Source of the DNA: Bacteroidales bacterium
Lineage (GTDB): Bacteria; Bacteroidota; Bacteroidia; Bacteroidales; UBA10428
Reading direction: 5' to 3'
DNA: 59,381 nt
Assembly (NCBI GenBank): GCA_016936215.1
Contig: JAFGPL010000215.1
Location: forward strand, 1-59,381
Below are positions 29,701-38,565 of the stretch, piece after piece. Position numbers and translations under genes: made by a program. The stretch's first letter is position 1. Each line of letters starts with the position of its first letter. Under the pieces are notes generated by a model. It did not search any database. It had not been told where the DNA came from and saw only the letters and a list, made by a program, of their open reading frames with translations.

Positions 29701-30953
29701 AAATGCCTGAAAAGGTTTTTTCCCCTATCATAATAAACAAGGCCGCCTCCGTTTGTACCAATCCAAAGGTTGCCATTTTCATCTTCGCTAAAGCAATTAA
29801 CATCGTCATATGTAATATTTTCAGGGTCTGAAGCCTGATGTTTGATAAGCCTGAATTTTATTACATCTTCATGGTAGTAACTAACACCTTTTTTAAATGT
29901 GCCAGCCCAGATTATTCCTGTATTATCCCTGTATAGTGTGGTAATGGTGTTTTGGCTCAGGCTTCTGTCATCGTAAGGGTTTGATAATAGATAGCTGACA
30001 TACGGCGTTTTTTTATTGATCAGATTGATTCCACCATGATCAGTACCCACCCAGATTATACCTTCATCATCCTGTTCAAGCCCCCTCACAATATTACTGC
30101 CAAGCTTAATATCGGGCGATGCAGTATTATAATGACTGAAAACCCTGCTGCGTGAATTAAAATGGTATAAACCCTGCGATGAATTGGCTGCATAAACCCA
30201 CAAATCATTGTCTGCATCAACAAATAGCCTGAAGTCCATATATTCTTTAGGGAAATTCCTGTATATGGTATAATCACGGTAAAGCACCTCATAATTTTCA
30301 GCGCTTGTAAGTTCAAGCACACCGGTGGTGCTTATAAACCAGATATTTCCATCGCGGTCGGGAATTGCACTGTAAACCTGCTTTTGAATTCCTTTCAGGG
30401 TGTCTTCAGAGTTGTTTATAATCCTGGCGTTTTTTGTTCTGACAGAGTATTCATAAAGTTTATAATCTGCAGTTATGATGAACGACCTGTCTTTATCAAA
30501 ATTAACCAGTTCTATAGCAGATTCTGCATTAATACCCATATTTCTTAAAAACCCGGAAATATTCCTGTCGAAAGTTTCTTTCTCCGGATTATAAATAACA
30601 AATCCCTCGCGGGTACCAACCCAAAGTTTACCAGTATTATCCTCAAATATCCTGTTAATATAATTGTCATTAATGGAAGTGGTATCTTTAGGATTGTTTC
30701 TAAAAATCCTGAAATTGTATCCATCATAGCGGTTTAAACCCGATAAAGTACCAAACCACATAAATCCCCTGCTGTCTTTGAGGATACAGTTTACCTGATT
30801 ATGCGAGAGCCCTTTGTTGATGTCAATTCTTGAAAATTTGTAGTTATCGGGTTGGGCATAACAATTACCCAAATAAATGGCTGAGAAGAGAATAATTAAA
30901 ATGCACAGCCTCTTACCTGTTGAGTTATATGATAGAAACCTTATGTAAGCCAC
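26724..30953 (-). CDS. Hybrid two-component system (HTCS) sensor-regulator of the PUL
   Basis: A 1409-residue one-protein two-component system. The GTG at 30953 is the only start that keeps the signal peptide (CILIILFSAIYLGNCYA). The periplasmic part has about fourteen two-component propeller repeats (for example LWVGTREGF, IWIGTAVG) forming two seven-bladed propellers, then a Y_Y_Y domain. One membrane helix near residues 825-845 leads to HisKA (His883 in NISHEFKTPLS), HATPase_c (DTGIGIPEEKQG), a receiver (Asp1200 in VTDIMMPEMDG) and an AraC-type DNA-binding domain (VAYQVGFNNPKYFTKYFK). Such proteins sense an imported oligosaccharide and activate the adjacent PUL. All key residues are intact. 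Confidence 0.95.
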   Translation of the reverse strand: MAYIRFLSYNSTGKRLCILIILFSAIYLGNCYAQPDNYKFSRIDINKGLSHNQVNCILKDSRGFMWFGTLSGLNRYDGYNFRIFRNNPKDTTSINDNYINRIFEDNTGKLWVGTREGFVIYNPEKETFDRNISGFLRNMGINAESAIELVNFDKDRSFIITADYKLYEYSVRTKNARIINNSEDTLKGIQKQVYSAIPDRDGNIWFISTTGVLELTSAENYEVLYRDYTIYRNFPKEYMDFRLFVDADNDLWVYAANSSQGLYHFNSRSRVFSHYNTASPDIKLGSNIVRGLEQDDEGIIWVGTDHGGINLINKKTPYVSYLLSNPYDDRSLSQNTITTLYRDNTGIIWAGTFKKGVSYYHEDVIKFRLIKHQASDPENITYDDVNCFSEDENGNLWIGTNGGGLVYYDRGKNLFRHFKHNPNNKNSLSSDVIVSMYMDQSEKLWIGTYFGGLNCFDGKRFVHYRHNPDNPNSLADDRVWDIYGDKDNNLWIATLGGGLDLLDVSTGRFRHFKYSVDSLLTSDFIASVKEDNKNNIWIGTAVGVNVYNKSTGQFRYYAASAGDTASLINDNINCIKIDSRQNIWIGTREGLSMFDPRLELFRNFTKENGLPDNSVFSVAEDLNGNLWLGTTNGLSNLVIEKDNSDNITYRFKNFDESDGLQGKEFNKGAAFRTKKGELLFGGTNGFNIFYPDDIRANKRKPDIVFTSLQIFNNEVKVGEKINGRVILKKTFSQVEKIVLKYHENVISIEFAALDYFQPEKNQYEYMLEGFNNTWMKTDASLRKATYTNLDQGDYVFRVRASNNDGVWNTEGVSLKITVLPPFWKTKTAFVIYFFAIIGLLLLLRHLILERERMRHRVHQERIDAHRRHEIDMLKIKFITNISHEFKTPLSLIITPLENLIKNSGSSENNKYLTLIYRNARRLLNLVNQLLDFRRLEFQELKLNLAQGDIISFVRDITDSFSDLAEKKEIDYRFHSSLKEIITFFDQDKVEKITFNLLSNAFKFTPEKGVIGVTVDIADTGTLQFSSNNDGFAKYICISVNDTGIGIPEEKQGRIFERFFSEDNQKVLINQGSGIGLSLVNEFVKSHKGYVKLESEPGKGSRFTIYLPFMPELPVEDKKIPDLSADETLPGSSPLYAAEMNEETEKPDTRRQVIMLVEDNADFLFYLKDNLKMNYSIIEASNGLEGWQLAQQKIPDLIVTDIMMPEMDGIELCKKIKSDKNTSHIPVILLTGRTSNKKRLEGFELGADDYITKPFSFEILESRIKNLILQRELIRKSFQKRFELTPSEIQITSLDEKLIKKALLIVENNISDPDFSVDKLSREIGMSRVHLYKKLTSLTGKTPIEFIRIIRLRRAAQLLEKSQLSVSEVAYQVGFNNPKYFTKYFKSEFKLLPSEYASSKQTKSGDIKSF

Positions 30954-30990
30954 AGGAATTTTCCGGATTTTTTTTTGGTCAGCGTCCCTG

Positions 30991-30998
30991 CAAATATA
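30991..30998 (-). promoter_or_regulatory. -7 promoter box of the HTCS gene
   Basis: TATATTTG on the minus strand matches TAnnTTTG 38 bases before the GTG start. No clear -33 TTG lies 19-21 bases upstream of it, so the assignment rests on the -7 box alone. Confidence 0.3.
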
Positions 30999-31191
30999 GT
31001 AAAAATACTGATGAAGGAATGATGATAATGAAAATGGTTTAATGAACCATCACATCTTTCTAAAGCTAAGAAAAGTTTGAAGAATCAGTTTTTTAGGCAA
31101 TATCTGAAAGCACCATTATTAAAAAACGACAAAACTTCTGTTTTAATTCCGGCAACATATTATTAATTTTAGGCAATTAAATAAAACTACT

Positions 31192-33990
31192 ATGAAAAGA
31201 CTAATTAAAATACTGTTAATTGTGATTGCATCCATATTATTGGTTGCACTTGTTACACCCTTTATTTTTAAAGGCAAAATCATGCAGGTTGCCAGAGAGC
31301 AGATCAATAATAACATTAATGCCAAAGTAGATTTTTCCAACCTTAACCTTTCTTTTATCAAAAACTTTCCGAATGCAAGCATCGTGCTAAAAAACTTAAT
31401 TGTTTCGGGCATTAATGAGTTTGAAACCGATACGCTCCTTAAGCTAAAAGCATTTGATATTCGCGTTGACCTAATCAGCGCCATAAAAATGGAGAATATC
31501 AATATAAAGGGTATCCTTATTGACGAGCCTGAAATATCGGCCAGGGTACTTGCAGATGGCAAAGCAAACTGGGACATCGTAAAAGAACCAGCCGAAGAAG
31601 AGGAAGAAGAAATTGATACTACAGCTACAGAGTTTACTACAAAAATATCACTTAAAAAATTCGAGATCAGGGATGCAATGATCAAATACATTGATGAAAG
31701 TTCAAATATGTCGGCTTCCCTTGAAAAATTCAATTTTATACTCAGGGGGGACATGTCACAGGATTTTACGACACTCTCGATCAACTCGCACACCGCCGCA
31801 TTAAATTTCATCATGGAGGGGATAAGGTACGTGAACCAGGCCACACTTTCGATGAACATTAACCTTGATGCGGACCTTAAAAACTCCATTTATATACTTA
31901 AAGAAAACAATATTGACCTCAATGAACTCTCTCTCGGGTTCGAGGGCAGCATCGAAATGCCAAATGAAACGGATATAAAGACCGATATGAAATTTGCCAC
32001 CAAAAAAACTGATTTTAAATCGCTTTTATCGCTGGTACCGGCTATATATATGCAGGATTTCCAGGATGTTAAGACAACGGGCAGCCTGATGTTAGGTGGT
32101 CATGTTAAAGGCACATATAACAGCGAACAGGAAATAATACCAAATGCCTCGCTCAAACTTAAGGTAGAAAATGCCATGTTTAAATATCCCGACCTGCCTA
32201 AATCGGCAGACAATATTCAAATTGACATAGATTTGAATTATGACGGGGTTGCCCCAAATAATTCAACCATTGATATCAATAAGTTTCACATTGACCTCGG
32301 TGGAAATCCTATAGACCTTACCATGAACATCAAAACACCCGAAAGCGACATGAACCTTAATGGTATCTTCAAAGCAGACCTTGACCTCGCCACCCTTTCA
32401 GATGTTATTCCACTTGAAGATGTTACACTTAAAGGAACAATAAAATCGAATATAGATTTCATGGGTTTTATGTCGTATATCGAAAATGAAGAATACGAAA
32501 AATTCAAAGCCGACGGATTTGTCCAGGTAACCGATTTTATCTTTAACAGTCCCGATATGCCCAAAGCATTTAAAATAAATGAATCATCTGTACAATTCTC
32601 ACCAAAATATGTACAGGTTTCCAGTTTTGATGCAGAAATAGGCAACAGCGATATGGCCTTCGCAGGCAGGCTTGAAAATTTTATACCTTATATATTCAAT
32701 GATGAAACCATTAAGGGCGATTTTAAGTTTGCATCTAATGTGCTTGATCTGAACGAATTTATGACCGAAACCGAAGAATCCGTGGAAACCACCGAAGATA
32801 CTGCGGCTTTAAGTGTTATTGAAATTCCCGGGAATATAGACTTCAGGCTTGACGCCAGAATAGAGAAAATATTTTATGACAAACTTGTAATAGACAAAAC
32901 TCAGGGAATAATTGTTATCAGGGATGGCAAGGCAAAACTTGAAAACCTTGACATGAAGATGCTCGAAGGTTCGATGTTACTTAACGGGGAATACAATACG
33001 CAAAATGTAAAATCACCGATGGCAGATTTCAGGATTAAGGCCGACAGCATTGATATTCCTTCAGCATTCAGGTCATTTGAAGTACTTGGAAAACTCGCCC
33101 CCGTTGCAAAATCGGCAACAGGAAAAGTATCGCTGGACATGGGCTATACGAGTTTCCTGGATGAACAGATGAGCCCTGTTGTGAATACCATCGTTGGTAA
33201 AGGAAGTTTTTCTTCTAATAGCATTGCCCTTTTAAAATCCCCTACTTTCGCTAAACTGGGAGATGTTTTAAAGACCAAGGCATTTGACAAAATGTCACTT
33301 GGCAACCTCAAGGTAGATTTTGAGATTCGCAACGGCAGGATATATATTGATCCTTTTGAAACCAAAATGGGTGCAGGAAATCTTGTAATCGCCGGTGACC
33401 AGGGCATTGACCAGACCATGAACTATAACATGAACATAAATATGCCGCGCAGTTTGCTGGGATCGGGTGCCAATGATGCCATCAATAAGTTATATGCGAA
33501 TGCAGCTTTAAAAGGATTAAACATATCCCCTTCGGAGAATATAAATATGAATGTAAAAGTCGGAGGAACTTTCACGGCGCCAAATATTTCTGTTGACCTA
33601 AAAGACAATGTAAAACAAAGTGCACAAGCCATCAAAGAGGAAATCAAAGAGAAGGCAAAAGAAGAGATAGATAAAAAGAAAGAAGAGGCTAAGGCTATTG
33701 CAGGCGAACAGGCGCAAAAGATTATTGCCGAGGCCGAAGCTCAGGCAGAGAAGATCAAAGAGGAGGCTGCAAGGCTTGCCGATTTAACAAGAAGCGAAGC
33801 AAATGCCAATGCTGACAAGCTTGTAAATGAGGCCACCAATCCCATTGCCAAAAAAGCTGCCGAAATCACGGCAAAAAAAATACGGCAGCAAGGCGAAGAT
33901 AAGGCACAACTCATCGTTAGGGAAGCTGATGAAAAAGCCAATAAAATAATTTCGGAAGCACGGGAAAGGGCTGATAAACTAACACAGTAA
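31192..33990 (+). CDS. AsmA-family protein with long C-terminal coiled coil
   Basis: A 932-residue protein. An N-terminal membrane anchor (residues 5-24, IKILLIVIASILLVALVTPF) is followed by the AsmA-type beginning (VDFSNLNLSFIKNFPNASI, LVSGINEFETDTLL). Repeated beta-rich segments follow, as in AsmA/TamB-like lipid-transfer bridges of the periplasm, ending with the AsmA_2 region (GNLVIAGDQGIDQTMNYN). Residues about 800-932 are an Ala/Glu/Lys-rich coiled coil (AEAEAQAEKIKEEAARLADL) unusual for the family. Role inferred: envelope lipid homeostasis or outer-membrane biogenesis. It is monocistronic, with a strong terminator after the stop. A Pro/Glu patch (EPAEEEEEEIDTTAT, about residues 137-150) is a likely linker. 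Confidence 0.88.
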   Translation: MKRLIKILLIVIASILLVALVTPFIFKGKIMQVAREQINNNINAKVDFSNLNLSFIKNFPNASIVLKNLIVSGINEFETDTLLKLKAFDIRVDLISAIKMENINIKGILIDEPEISARVLADGKANWDIVKEPAEEEEEEIDTTATEFTTKISLKKFEIRDAMIKYIDESSNMSASLEKFNFILRGDMSQDFTTLSINSHTAALNFIMEGIRYVNQATLSMNINLDADLKNSIYILKENNIDLNELSLGFEGSIEMPNETDIKTDMKFATKKTDFKSLLSLVPAIYMQDFQDVKTTGSLMLGGHVKGTYNSEQEIIPNASLKLKVENAMFKYPDLPKSADNIQIDIDLNYDGVAPNNSTIDINKFHIDLGGNPIDLTMNIKTPESDMNLNGIFKADLDLATLSDVIPLEDVTLKGTIKSNIDFMGFMSYIENEEYEKFKADGFVQVTDFIFNSPDMPKAFKINESSVQFSPKYVQVSSFDAEIGNSDMAFAGRLENFIPYIFNDETIKGDFKFASNVLDLNEFMTETEESVETTEDTAALSVIEIPGNIDFRLDARIEKIFYDKLVIDKTQGIIVIRDGKAKLENLDMKMLEGSMLLNGEYNTQNVKSPMADFRIKADSIDIPSAFRSFEVLGKLAPVAKSATGKVSLDMGYTSFLDEQMSPVVNTIVGKGSFSSNSIALLKSPTFAKLGDVLKTKAFDKMSLGNLKVDFEIRNGRIYIDPFETKMGAGNLVIAGDQGIDQTMNYNMNINMPRSLLGSGANDAINKLYANAALKGLNISPSENINMNVKVGGTFTAPNISVDLKDNVKQSAQAIKEEIKEKAKEEIDKKKEEAKAIAGEQAQKIIAEAEAQAEKIKEEAARLADLTRSEANANADKLVNEATNPIAKKAAEITAKKIRQQGEDKAQLIVREADEKANKIISEARERADKLTQ

Positions 33991-34030
33991 TTACGGCTAT
34001 AACTTATTGGGAAAGCCACTTACCTTTAAA

Positions 34031-34080
34031 AAAGGTTGTGTAAAAAATTAGTTTTTAACTCGATTTTTTACACAGCCTTT
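34031..34080. terminator. Bidirectional terminator between AsmA-like gene and ferritin
   Basis: AAAGGTTGTGTAAAAAAT (34031-34048) pairs with ATTTTTTACACAGCCTTT (34063-34080), 18 positions with one G-T pair, around a 14-nt loop. It lies between convergent genes and has A/T tracts within both arms, so it can stop both. Confidence 0.8.
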
Positions 34081-34122
34081 AAGATATTTTGTCACGCAAA
34101 AGAAAACTTAAAATACAATTTC

Positions 34123-34614
34123 TCAGCCGTTGTTGCGCAAAGACATGATATCCCGGTCGAAAACATACAAACTTGATTCATTCAGCATCGAAAGCTTATC
34201 GAGGATTTTCTGCGACTGGGCTTCTTCCTCTATCTGCTCTGTTACGAACCACTGAATCCAGTTGTGGGTGGTAAAATCTTTCTCTTCGAGGCACAGCGCC
34301 ACAATCTCGTTGATTGACTGGCTGATGTACTGTTCATGCCGTAACACCTCCTCGAACATGTTGAGCACGGATTTCTGTATGGCAGGAGGCTCTTTAAAAG
34401 CAGGTACAATTGCATGTCCGCCCCGTTCATTGATGTAACCAATCAGTTTCAGCATATGTTGCCGCTCCTCGTCCGATTGTTTATAGAGCCATGCAGCAAT
34501 ACCGGCATAACCGTTTACTTCAGCCCAGGAAGCCATAGCCAGGTAAAGGCTTGAGGAATAACCCTCTTTCTCTACCTGTTCATTCAGGATTTTTTCGATT
34601 TTGTTGTTCAGCAT
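34123..34614 (-). CDS. Bacterial ferritin (FtnA type)
   Basis: 163 residues, the standard length of non-heme bacterial ferritins. The four-helix bundle carries ferroxidase-centre ligands: a Glu in helix A (EQVEKEGYSSSLYLA), Glu and His in helix B (SDEERQHMLKLI), a Glu in helix C (EEVLRHEQYIS), and Glu/Gln residues in helix D (TEQIEEEAQSQKIL). It oxidises Fe(II) and stores it as ferric mineral in a 24-subunit cytoplasmic shell. Single gene, with a terminator shared with the convergent AsmA-like gene. Confidence 0.95.
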   Translation of the reverse strand: MLNNKIEKILNEQVEKEGYSSSLYLAMASWAEVNGYAGIAAWLYKQSDEERQHMLKLIGYINERGGHAIVPAFKEPPAIQKSVLNMFEEVLRHEQYISQSINEIVALCLEEKDFTTHNWIQWFVTEQIEEEAQSQKILDKLSMLNESSLYVFDRDIMSLRNNG

Positions 34615-34675
34615 ACCTTATTATATTATATGGTTAAGCGTAGTTTATATCCGTATGCTAAACAGTCTTTATGTC

Positions 34676-35908
34676 TCAATTGTTCATGTTCCTGATGATT
34701 TCATCCCCAAATTCAGAACATTTCAGTTTGGTAGCGCCTTCCATCTGTCTTTCAAAATCATAAGTCACACGTTTTGCCTGAATGGCTTTGGTTAAGCCGC
34801 TTATTATCAAGGCAGCTGCTTCATCCCAGCCCATATATTCGAGCATCATTACTCCCGAGAGTATCACAGAACCCGGGTTTACCATATCTTTTCCGGCATA
34901 TTTAGGGGCTGTGCCATGGGTAGCCTCGAAAACAGCATGACCTGTCTGATAGTTGATATTTGCACCGGGTGCAATGCCTATGCCGCCGACAATGGCCGCA
35001 AGGGCATCTGAAATATAGTCGCCATTAAGGTTGAGGGTGGCAATTACAGAATATTCGGCAGGACGGGTAAGTATCTGCTGTAGGAAAGCGTCCGCGATTA
35101 CATCTTTAATAATAATCTCTTTGCCTGTTTCAGGATTCTTTAAACTGCACCACGGGCCACCGTCAACTTCCACAGCTCCATATTTACTTTTTGCTAGTTG
35201 ATAGCCCCAATCGCGAAAGGCTCCTTCGGTAAATTTCATAATATTACCTTTATGAACAAACGTTAACGATGGCAGGTCGTGCTTAATGGTATATTGCAAT
35301 GCGGCATCAACTAATCTTTCGGTACCATCCTTTGATACAGGTTTAATCCCTATGGATGAGCTTTCGGGAAACCGTATCTTTGTAACTTTCATTTCGTTTT
35401 TTAAAAAGGCGATCACTTTTTTTGCTTCCTCTGTGCCATCCATCCATTCAATACCGGCATAAATATCTTCTGAATTTTCGCGAAAAATTACCATATCGGT
35501 CTTTGTAGGGTCCTTTACCGGGGACGGTACACCTTTATAATATTTTACGGGACGGAGACAAACGTAAAGATCAAGCATCTGTCGCAGCGCAACGTTCAGC
35601 GACCTTATGCCTCCACCAACGGGTGTAGTAAGCGGGCCTTTAATAGCAACAAGATATTCTTTAATCATTTCAAGCGTTTCGTTTGGCAGCCACTCCCCTG
35701 TTTTATTAAAGGCTTTTTCACCTGCCAGCACTTCTTTCCAAACAATTTTCCTATTCCCAGCATAGGCTTTTTCAACTGCAGTATCAATAACCCTGACTGA
35801 AGCTGCCCATATGTCGGGACCTGTTCCGTCGCCTTCAATAAAGGGTATAATTGGTTGGTCGGGAACACTCAAGATTCCCTGTGAGATGGTAATTTTCTTT
35901 CCTTCCAT
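34676..35908 (-). CDS. icd: NADP-dependent isocitrate dehydrogenase
   Basis: 410 residues from the ATG at 35908. The open frame extends upstream to 35998, but that part has no family similarity and covers the promoter. It closely follows the enterobacterial Icd type: [80 protein letters not shown]. The [13 protein letters not shown] loop has the serine that IDH kinase phosphorylates in E. coli. It oxidatively decarboxylates isocitrate to 2-oxoglutarate. Together with the citrate synthase 4 kb away it supplies the oxidative branch for glutamate synthesis. No aconitase or kinase gene is in the window. Confidence 0.95.
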   Translation of the reverse strand: MEGKKITISQGILSVPDQPIIPFIEGDGTGPDIWAASVRVIDTAVEKAYAGNRKIVWKEVLAGEKAFNKTGEWLPNETLEMIKEYLVAIKGPLTTPVGGGIRSLNVALRQMLDLYVCLRPVKYYKGVPSPVKDPTKTDMVIFRENSEDIYAGIEWMDGTEEAKKVIAFLKNEMKVTKIRFPESSSIGIKPVSKDGTERLVDAALQYTIKHDLPSLTFVHKGNIMKFTEGAFRDWGYQLAKSKYGAVEVDGGPWCSLKNPETGKEIIIKDVIADAFLQQILTRPAEYSVIATLNLNGDYISDALAAIVGGIGIAPGANINYQTGHAVFEATHGTAPKYAGKDMVNPGSVILSGVMMLEYMGWDEAAALIISGLTKAIQAKRVTYDFERQMEGATKLKCSEFGDEIIRNMNN

Positions 35909-35942
35909 AAATGTTGTTTTACATATTAATTCATTGAGCCAG

Positions 35943-35950
35943 CAAAAATA
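35943..35950 (-). promoter_or_regulatory. -7 promoter box of icd
   Basis: TATTTTTG on the minus strand fits TAnnTTTG, 34 bases before the chosen icd ATG. It argues against the longer upstream reading frame. No obvious -33 TTG was found. Confidence 0.35.
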
Positions 35951-35990
35951 GTGAAATAATACCTTTGAGTAAACCAGATTGACAGATGAA

Positions 35991-37733
35991 TTACTCAAAA
36001 TCGAGGTTAAACTCCTGTTTGAGTTTTAATAAAAGCGGATTTTTATCTGCCATATATCTGAACTTTTCTTCTGCTGTATAAGGCCTCCTTCCGTTTGTCT
36101 GTGGTTCTTCAGGAATCCTGATGTCGAAGGTAAGCAGGTTATTTTTCAGGTTTTCCCGCAGATATGCCAGCAGTTCACCTTTGATACGCTGGTTAAAATC
36201 ATCAGCCTGTGCCTGGTTCAGCAGGGTTACCTCGGCTATGTAACCTTCTTTCAATACCGGAACCTGCGTTTTAAGCGTGCTGAAAGAGCGGGGCATTGAT
36301 TCCCTGATCTTCTCGGCATATTCCGACCATGCATTCAACAGGTCATCCTGGGTAAAAGGTGATTCCCTGACGCCAGCAACTTCATCATCATTAGTCAAGC
36401 CTTCACCATTTACATTATCTTCGTGGTTTTCAGATACCGGTAGATCAAATTTCTTTAATGCATCTTTTATTGAAACCGAAACCTGTGATTTATACTGAGG
36501 TTTTTTAACCTCTATGGGTGTAACAGGTTCAGCAACCTGTTGTGGGGCAGCTATGGGTTGTTCCTTTTTTATCCGGGGAGCTTGTTCAGGTGCAACCTGT
36601 TCTTTTTCCCCTTCATCAGAATTCTTTAAGTTTTTTTTTTCGTCTGCAATACTGCAAAGCTTAATCAGTGCCAGTTCAACATGAAGCCGCTGATTACGGC
36701 TTGCTTTAAACGACAGGTCACATTCATTGGTTATTTCCAGCGCCCTGAACAAAAAATCAACGGAGGTAACAGCAGCCTGTGATTTATAGAGTTGTTGAAT
36801 TGAACTCCCCACTTCAAGTAAAATAAGCGTTTTTTCGTCTTTGCACACCAGCAGGTCCCTGAAATGTTTTGAAAGGCCGCTGAGAAAGTTCTGTGCATCA
36901 AAACCCTCTTTCAGGATTTTGTCGAACATAAGTAAAACTTCTCCCACATTCCCTGAAAGAAATAATTCGATAATCCTGAAATAATAATTATAATCGAGTA
37001 CATTAAGGTTATCAATCACTTTTTTGTAAGTGATTTCATTCCCTGTAAAACTCGCCATCATATCAAATATTGAAAGGGCATCGCGCATACCCCCGTCAGC
37101 TTTCTGGGCAATAACGTTTAATGCATCAGGCTCATATGCGATATGCTCGCTTTTTGCAATTTTTTCAAGATAACCGGTAATATCTTCGATGGTTATGCGG
37201 TTGAAATCAAAAATCTGGCAACGTGAAAGTATGGTGGGGATTATTTTATGTTTTTCTGTGGTTGCCAGAATAAAGATAGCATGTGCAGGAGGCTCTTCAA
37301 GCGTTTTAAGAAATGCATTAAAAGCCTGCTGGGATAACATATGCACCTCATCAATTATATAGATACTGTATTTACCAATTTGTGGCGGGATACGCACCTG
37401 GTCAATCAGGTTCCTGATATCGTCAACCGAATTATTGGATGCCGCATCAAGCTCGTGAATGTTGAATGCCCGCGACTCGTTGAACGATTTACAAGAGGCA
37501 CATTCATTACATGCTTCGATATTTGATTTGAGGTTCAGACAATTGATGGTTTTGGCAAAAATCCTGGCGCATGTTGTTTTACCAACACCCCGCGGACCAC
37601 AGAATAAATAGGCATGTGCCAGGTGATTTGTACTGATTGCATTTTTTAGTGTAACAGTAATTGACTGCTGGCCAACAACCGTGTCGAATGTATCGGGCCT
37701 GTATTTTCGCGCTGAAACAATAAATTTCTCCAT
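35991..37733 (-). CDS. dnaX: DNA polymerase III subunit gamma/tau
   Basis: 580 residues from the ATG at 37733 (a second ATG at 37742 is possible; the promoter excludes the frame further upstream). The AAA+ clamp-loader ATPase has Walker [10 protein letters not shown] (46-54), a four-cysteine zinc module (Cys65, 75, 78, 81), Walker B with DEVH, and the sensor region [16 protein letters not shown]. The domain III collar ends near residue 360, and a low-complexity linker leads to a tau-type C-terminal domain. At codons 365-368 a run of ten A (36640-36631) interrupts the end of domain III. Slippage there would give a 372-residue gamma-like product. It loads the beta clamp onto DNA. Confidence 0.95.
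   Translation of the reverse strand: MEKFIVSARKYRPDTFDTVVGQQSITVTLKNAISTNHLAHAYLFCGPRGVGKTTCARIFAKTINCLNLKSNIEACNECASCKSFNESRAFNIHELDAASNNSVDDIRNLIDQVRIPPQIGKYSIYIIDEVHMLSQQAFNAFLKTLEEPPAHAIFILATTEKHKIIPTILSRCQIFDFNRITIEDITGYLEKIAKSEHIAYEPDALNVIAQKADGGMRDALSIFDMMASFTGNEITYKKVIDNLNVLDYNYYFRIIELFLSGNVGEVLLMFDKILKEGFDAQNFLSGLSKHFRDLLVCKDEKTLILLEVGSSIQQLYKSQAAVTSVDFLFRALEITNECDLSFKASRNQRLHVELALIKLCSIADEKKNLKNSDEGEKEQVAPEQAPRIKKEQPIAAPQQVAEPVTPIEVKKPQYKSQVSVSIKDALKKFDLPVSENHEDNVNGEGLTNDDEVAGVRESPFTQDDLLNAWSEYAEKIRESMPRSFSTLKTQVPVLKEGYIAEVTLLNQAQADDFNQRIKGELLAYLRENLKNNLLTFDIRIPEEPQTNGRRPYTAEEKFRYMADKNPLLLKLKQEFNLDFE
36631..36640 (-). other. Candidate programmed slippage/frameshift site in dnaX (A10)
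   Basis: Ten consecutive A on the coding strand, read GAA AAA AAA AAC, include the -1 frameshift heptamer A AAA AAC. One extra A in the transcript, or a -1 ribosomal slip, continues as CTT AAA GAA TTC TGA (stop at 36618-36616). Loss of one A stops at once at TAA. Both give a truncated protein ending right after domain III, as the gamma form does in E. coli and in Thermus thermophilus, where an A9 run causes transcriptional slippage. Confidence 0.6.
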
Positions 37734-37752
37734 CGTGTGCATATAAGACCGA

Positions 37753-37783
37753 CAAATATACTCAATAAAATTTCCAACTACAA
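37753..37783 (-). promoter_or_regulatory. dnaX promoter (-33/-7)
   Basis: On the minus strand TTG (37783-37781), a 20-bp spacer and TATATTTG (37760-37753) fit the Bacteroidota -33/-7 consensus. Initiation would fall near 37747, leaving a very short leader to the ATG at 37733. Confidence 0.5.
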
Positions 37784-37917
37784 TTGAAACACATGGGCTA
37801 TGAAAAAATATCATGACTTTGCATATAATTGAATTACAATTTTTTACAGCATACAAGGTCAATGATTGCAAATTAATTTATACTTAAAATTTTAAATTAA
37901 ATACCATTTCAATTATG

Positions 37918-37925
37918 TATATTTG
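37918..37925 (+). promoter_or_regulatory. -7 promoter box of the XRE-cupin regulator gene
   Basis: TATATTTG matches TAnnTTTG, 49 bases before the ATG at 37974. The AT-rich palindrome TTAAAATTTTAA (37884-37895) lies where an autoregulatory operator could sit. The box also shows that the longer frame from 37923 is not the real start. Confidence 0.35.
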
Positions 37926-37973
37926 GAAATAATTATCCTATTTTTATCACAGATATTATACTATATAGATCAT

Positions 37974-38525
37974 ATGAAAAGGTTGGGAGAGCGCATCAAA
38001 AAAAGAAGAGAGTATTTGAAAATGCAGTTGAACGACCTTGCCAGAAAGGTTGGTATCAGCCCGAGTGCGCTTTCACAGATCGAAAAAGCAAAAGCATTTC
38101 CATCCATCACCACTCTAAAGAGTATTTCAGAACACCTCATTACCACAGTTGGCGAACTTATTGGTGAAAATGAAACCCTGAACAAGAACCCACTGATCAC
38201 AAGCAAAGAAAAAAAATTCGTACTGGAAAATGGTTCAGGAGCTTCACTTTACCTGCTCTCGCATCATGACCCGGGTAAGCAAATGGAAACCTATTTTGTT
38301 GAATTAAAACCAAATGCTGTCACTCATGATTTTATGACCACCCACCCCGGTCAGGAATTTCTTTTTGTTATTAGCGGAAAAATAAAAATAGACCTTGACG
38401 GACACGAATACCTGTTACAAAAGGGGGACAGTTTTTATTTTAACTCGGTTATTACCCATTTGGTTATGAATATTCATCCAGGCAAATCAGAACTTTTATG
38501 GATAATAACTCCGCCAAATATTTAA
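37974..38525 (+). CDS. XRE-family transcriptional regulator with C-terminal cupin
   Basis: 183 residues from the ATG at 37974. The N-terminal helix-turn-helix (about residues 5-60, LNDLARKVGISPSALSQIEK) is followed by a cupin_2 beta-barrel (HPGQEFLFVISGKIKI, LLQKGDSFYFNSVITHLVMNI). This is the PuuR/SutR-like architecture in which the cupin senses a small metabolite. It lies 89 bases upstream of an aminotransferase-citrate synthase pair on the same strand. A perfect 14-bp palindrome overlaps that downstream promoter, so local control of amino-donor and citrate synthesis is the natural hypothesis. The ligand is unknown. Confidence 0.9.
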   Translation: MKRLGERIKKRREYLKMQLNDLARKVGISPSALSQIEKAKAFPSITTLKSISEHLITTVGELIGENETLNKNPLITSKEKKFVLENGSGASLYLLSHHDPGKQMETYFVELKPNAVTHDFMTTHPGQEFLFVISGKIKIDLDGHEYLLQKGDSFYFNSVITHLVMNIHPGKSELLWIITPPNI

Positions 38526-38565
38526 AAATGAGTTTTTTAATTATTCGTTACTTTAAAAATTAAGT

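Noticed and set aside
14605-30953. Starch utilisation (Sus) locus
   Set aside because: There is a GH97, but no GH13 alpha-amylase; the GH97 has the retaining-type aspartate and the GH31 has the PA14 insert seen in alpha-xylosidases.
35909-35998. 30-residue N-terminal extension of isocitrate dehydrogenase overlapping dnaX
   Set aside because: It lacks family similarity, contains a consensus -7 box and starts inside the end of dnaX; the ATG at 35908 matches the family start.
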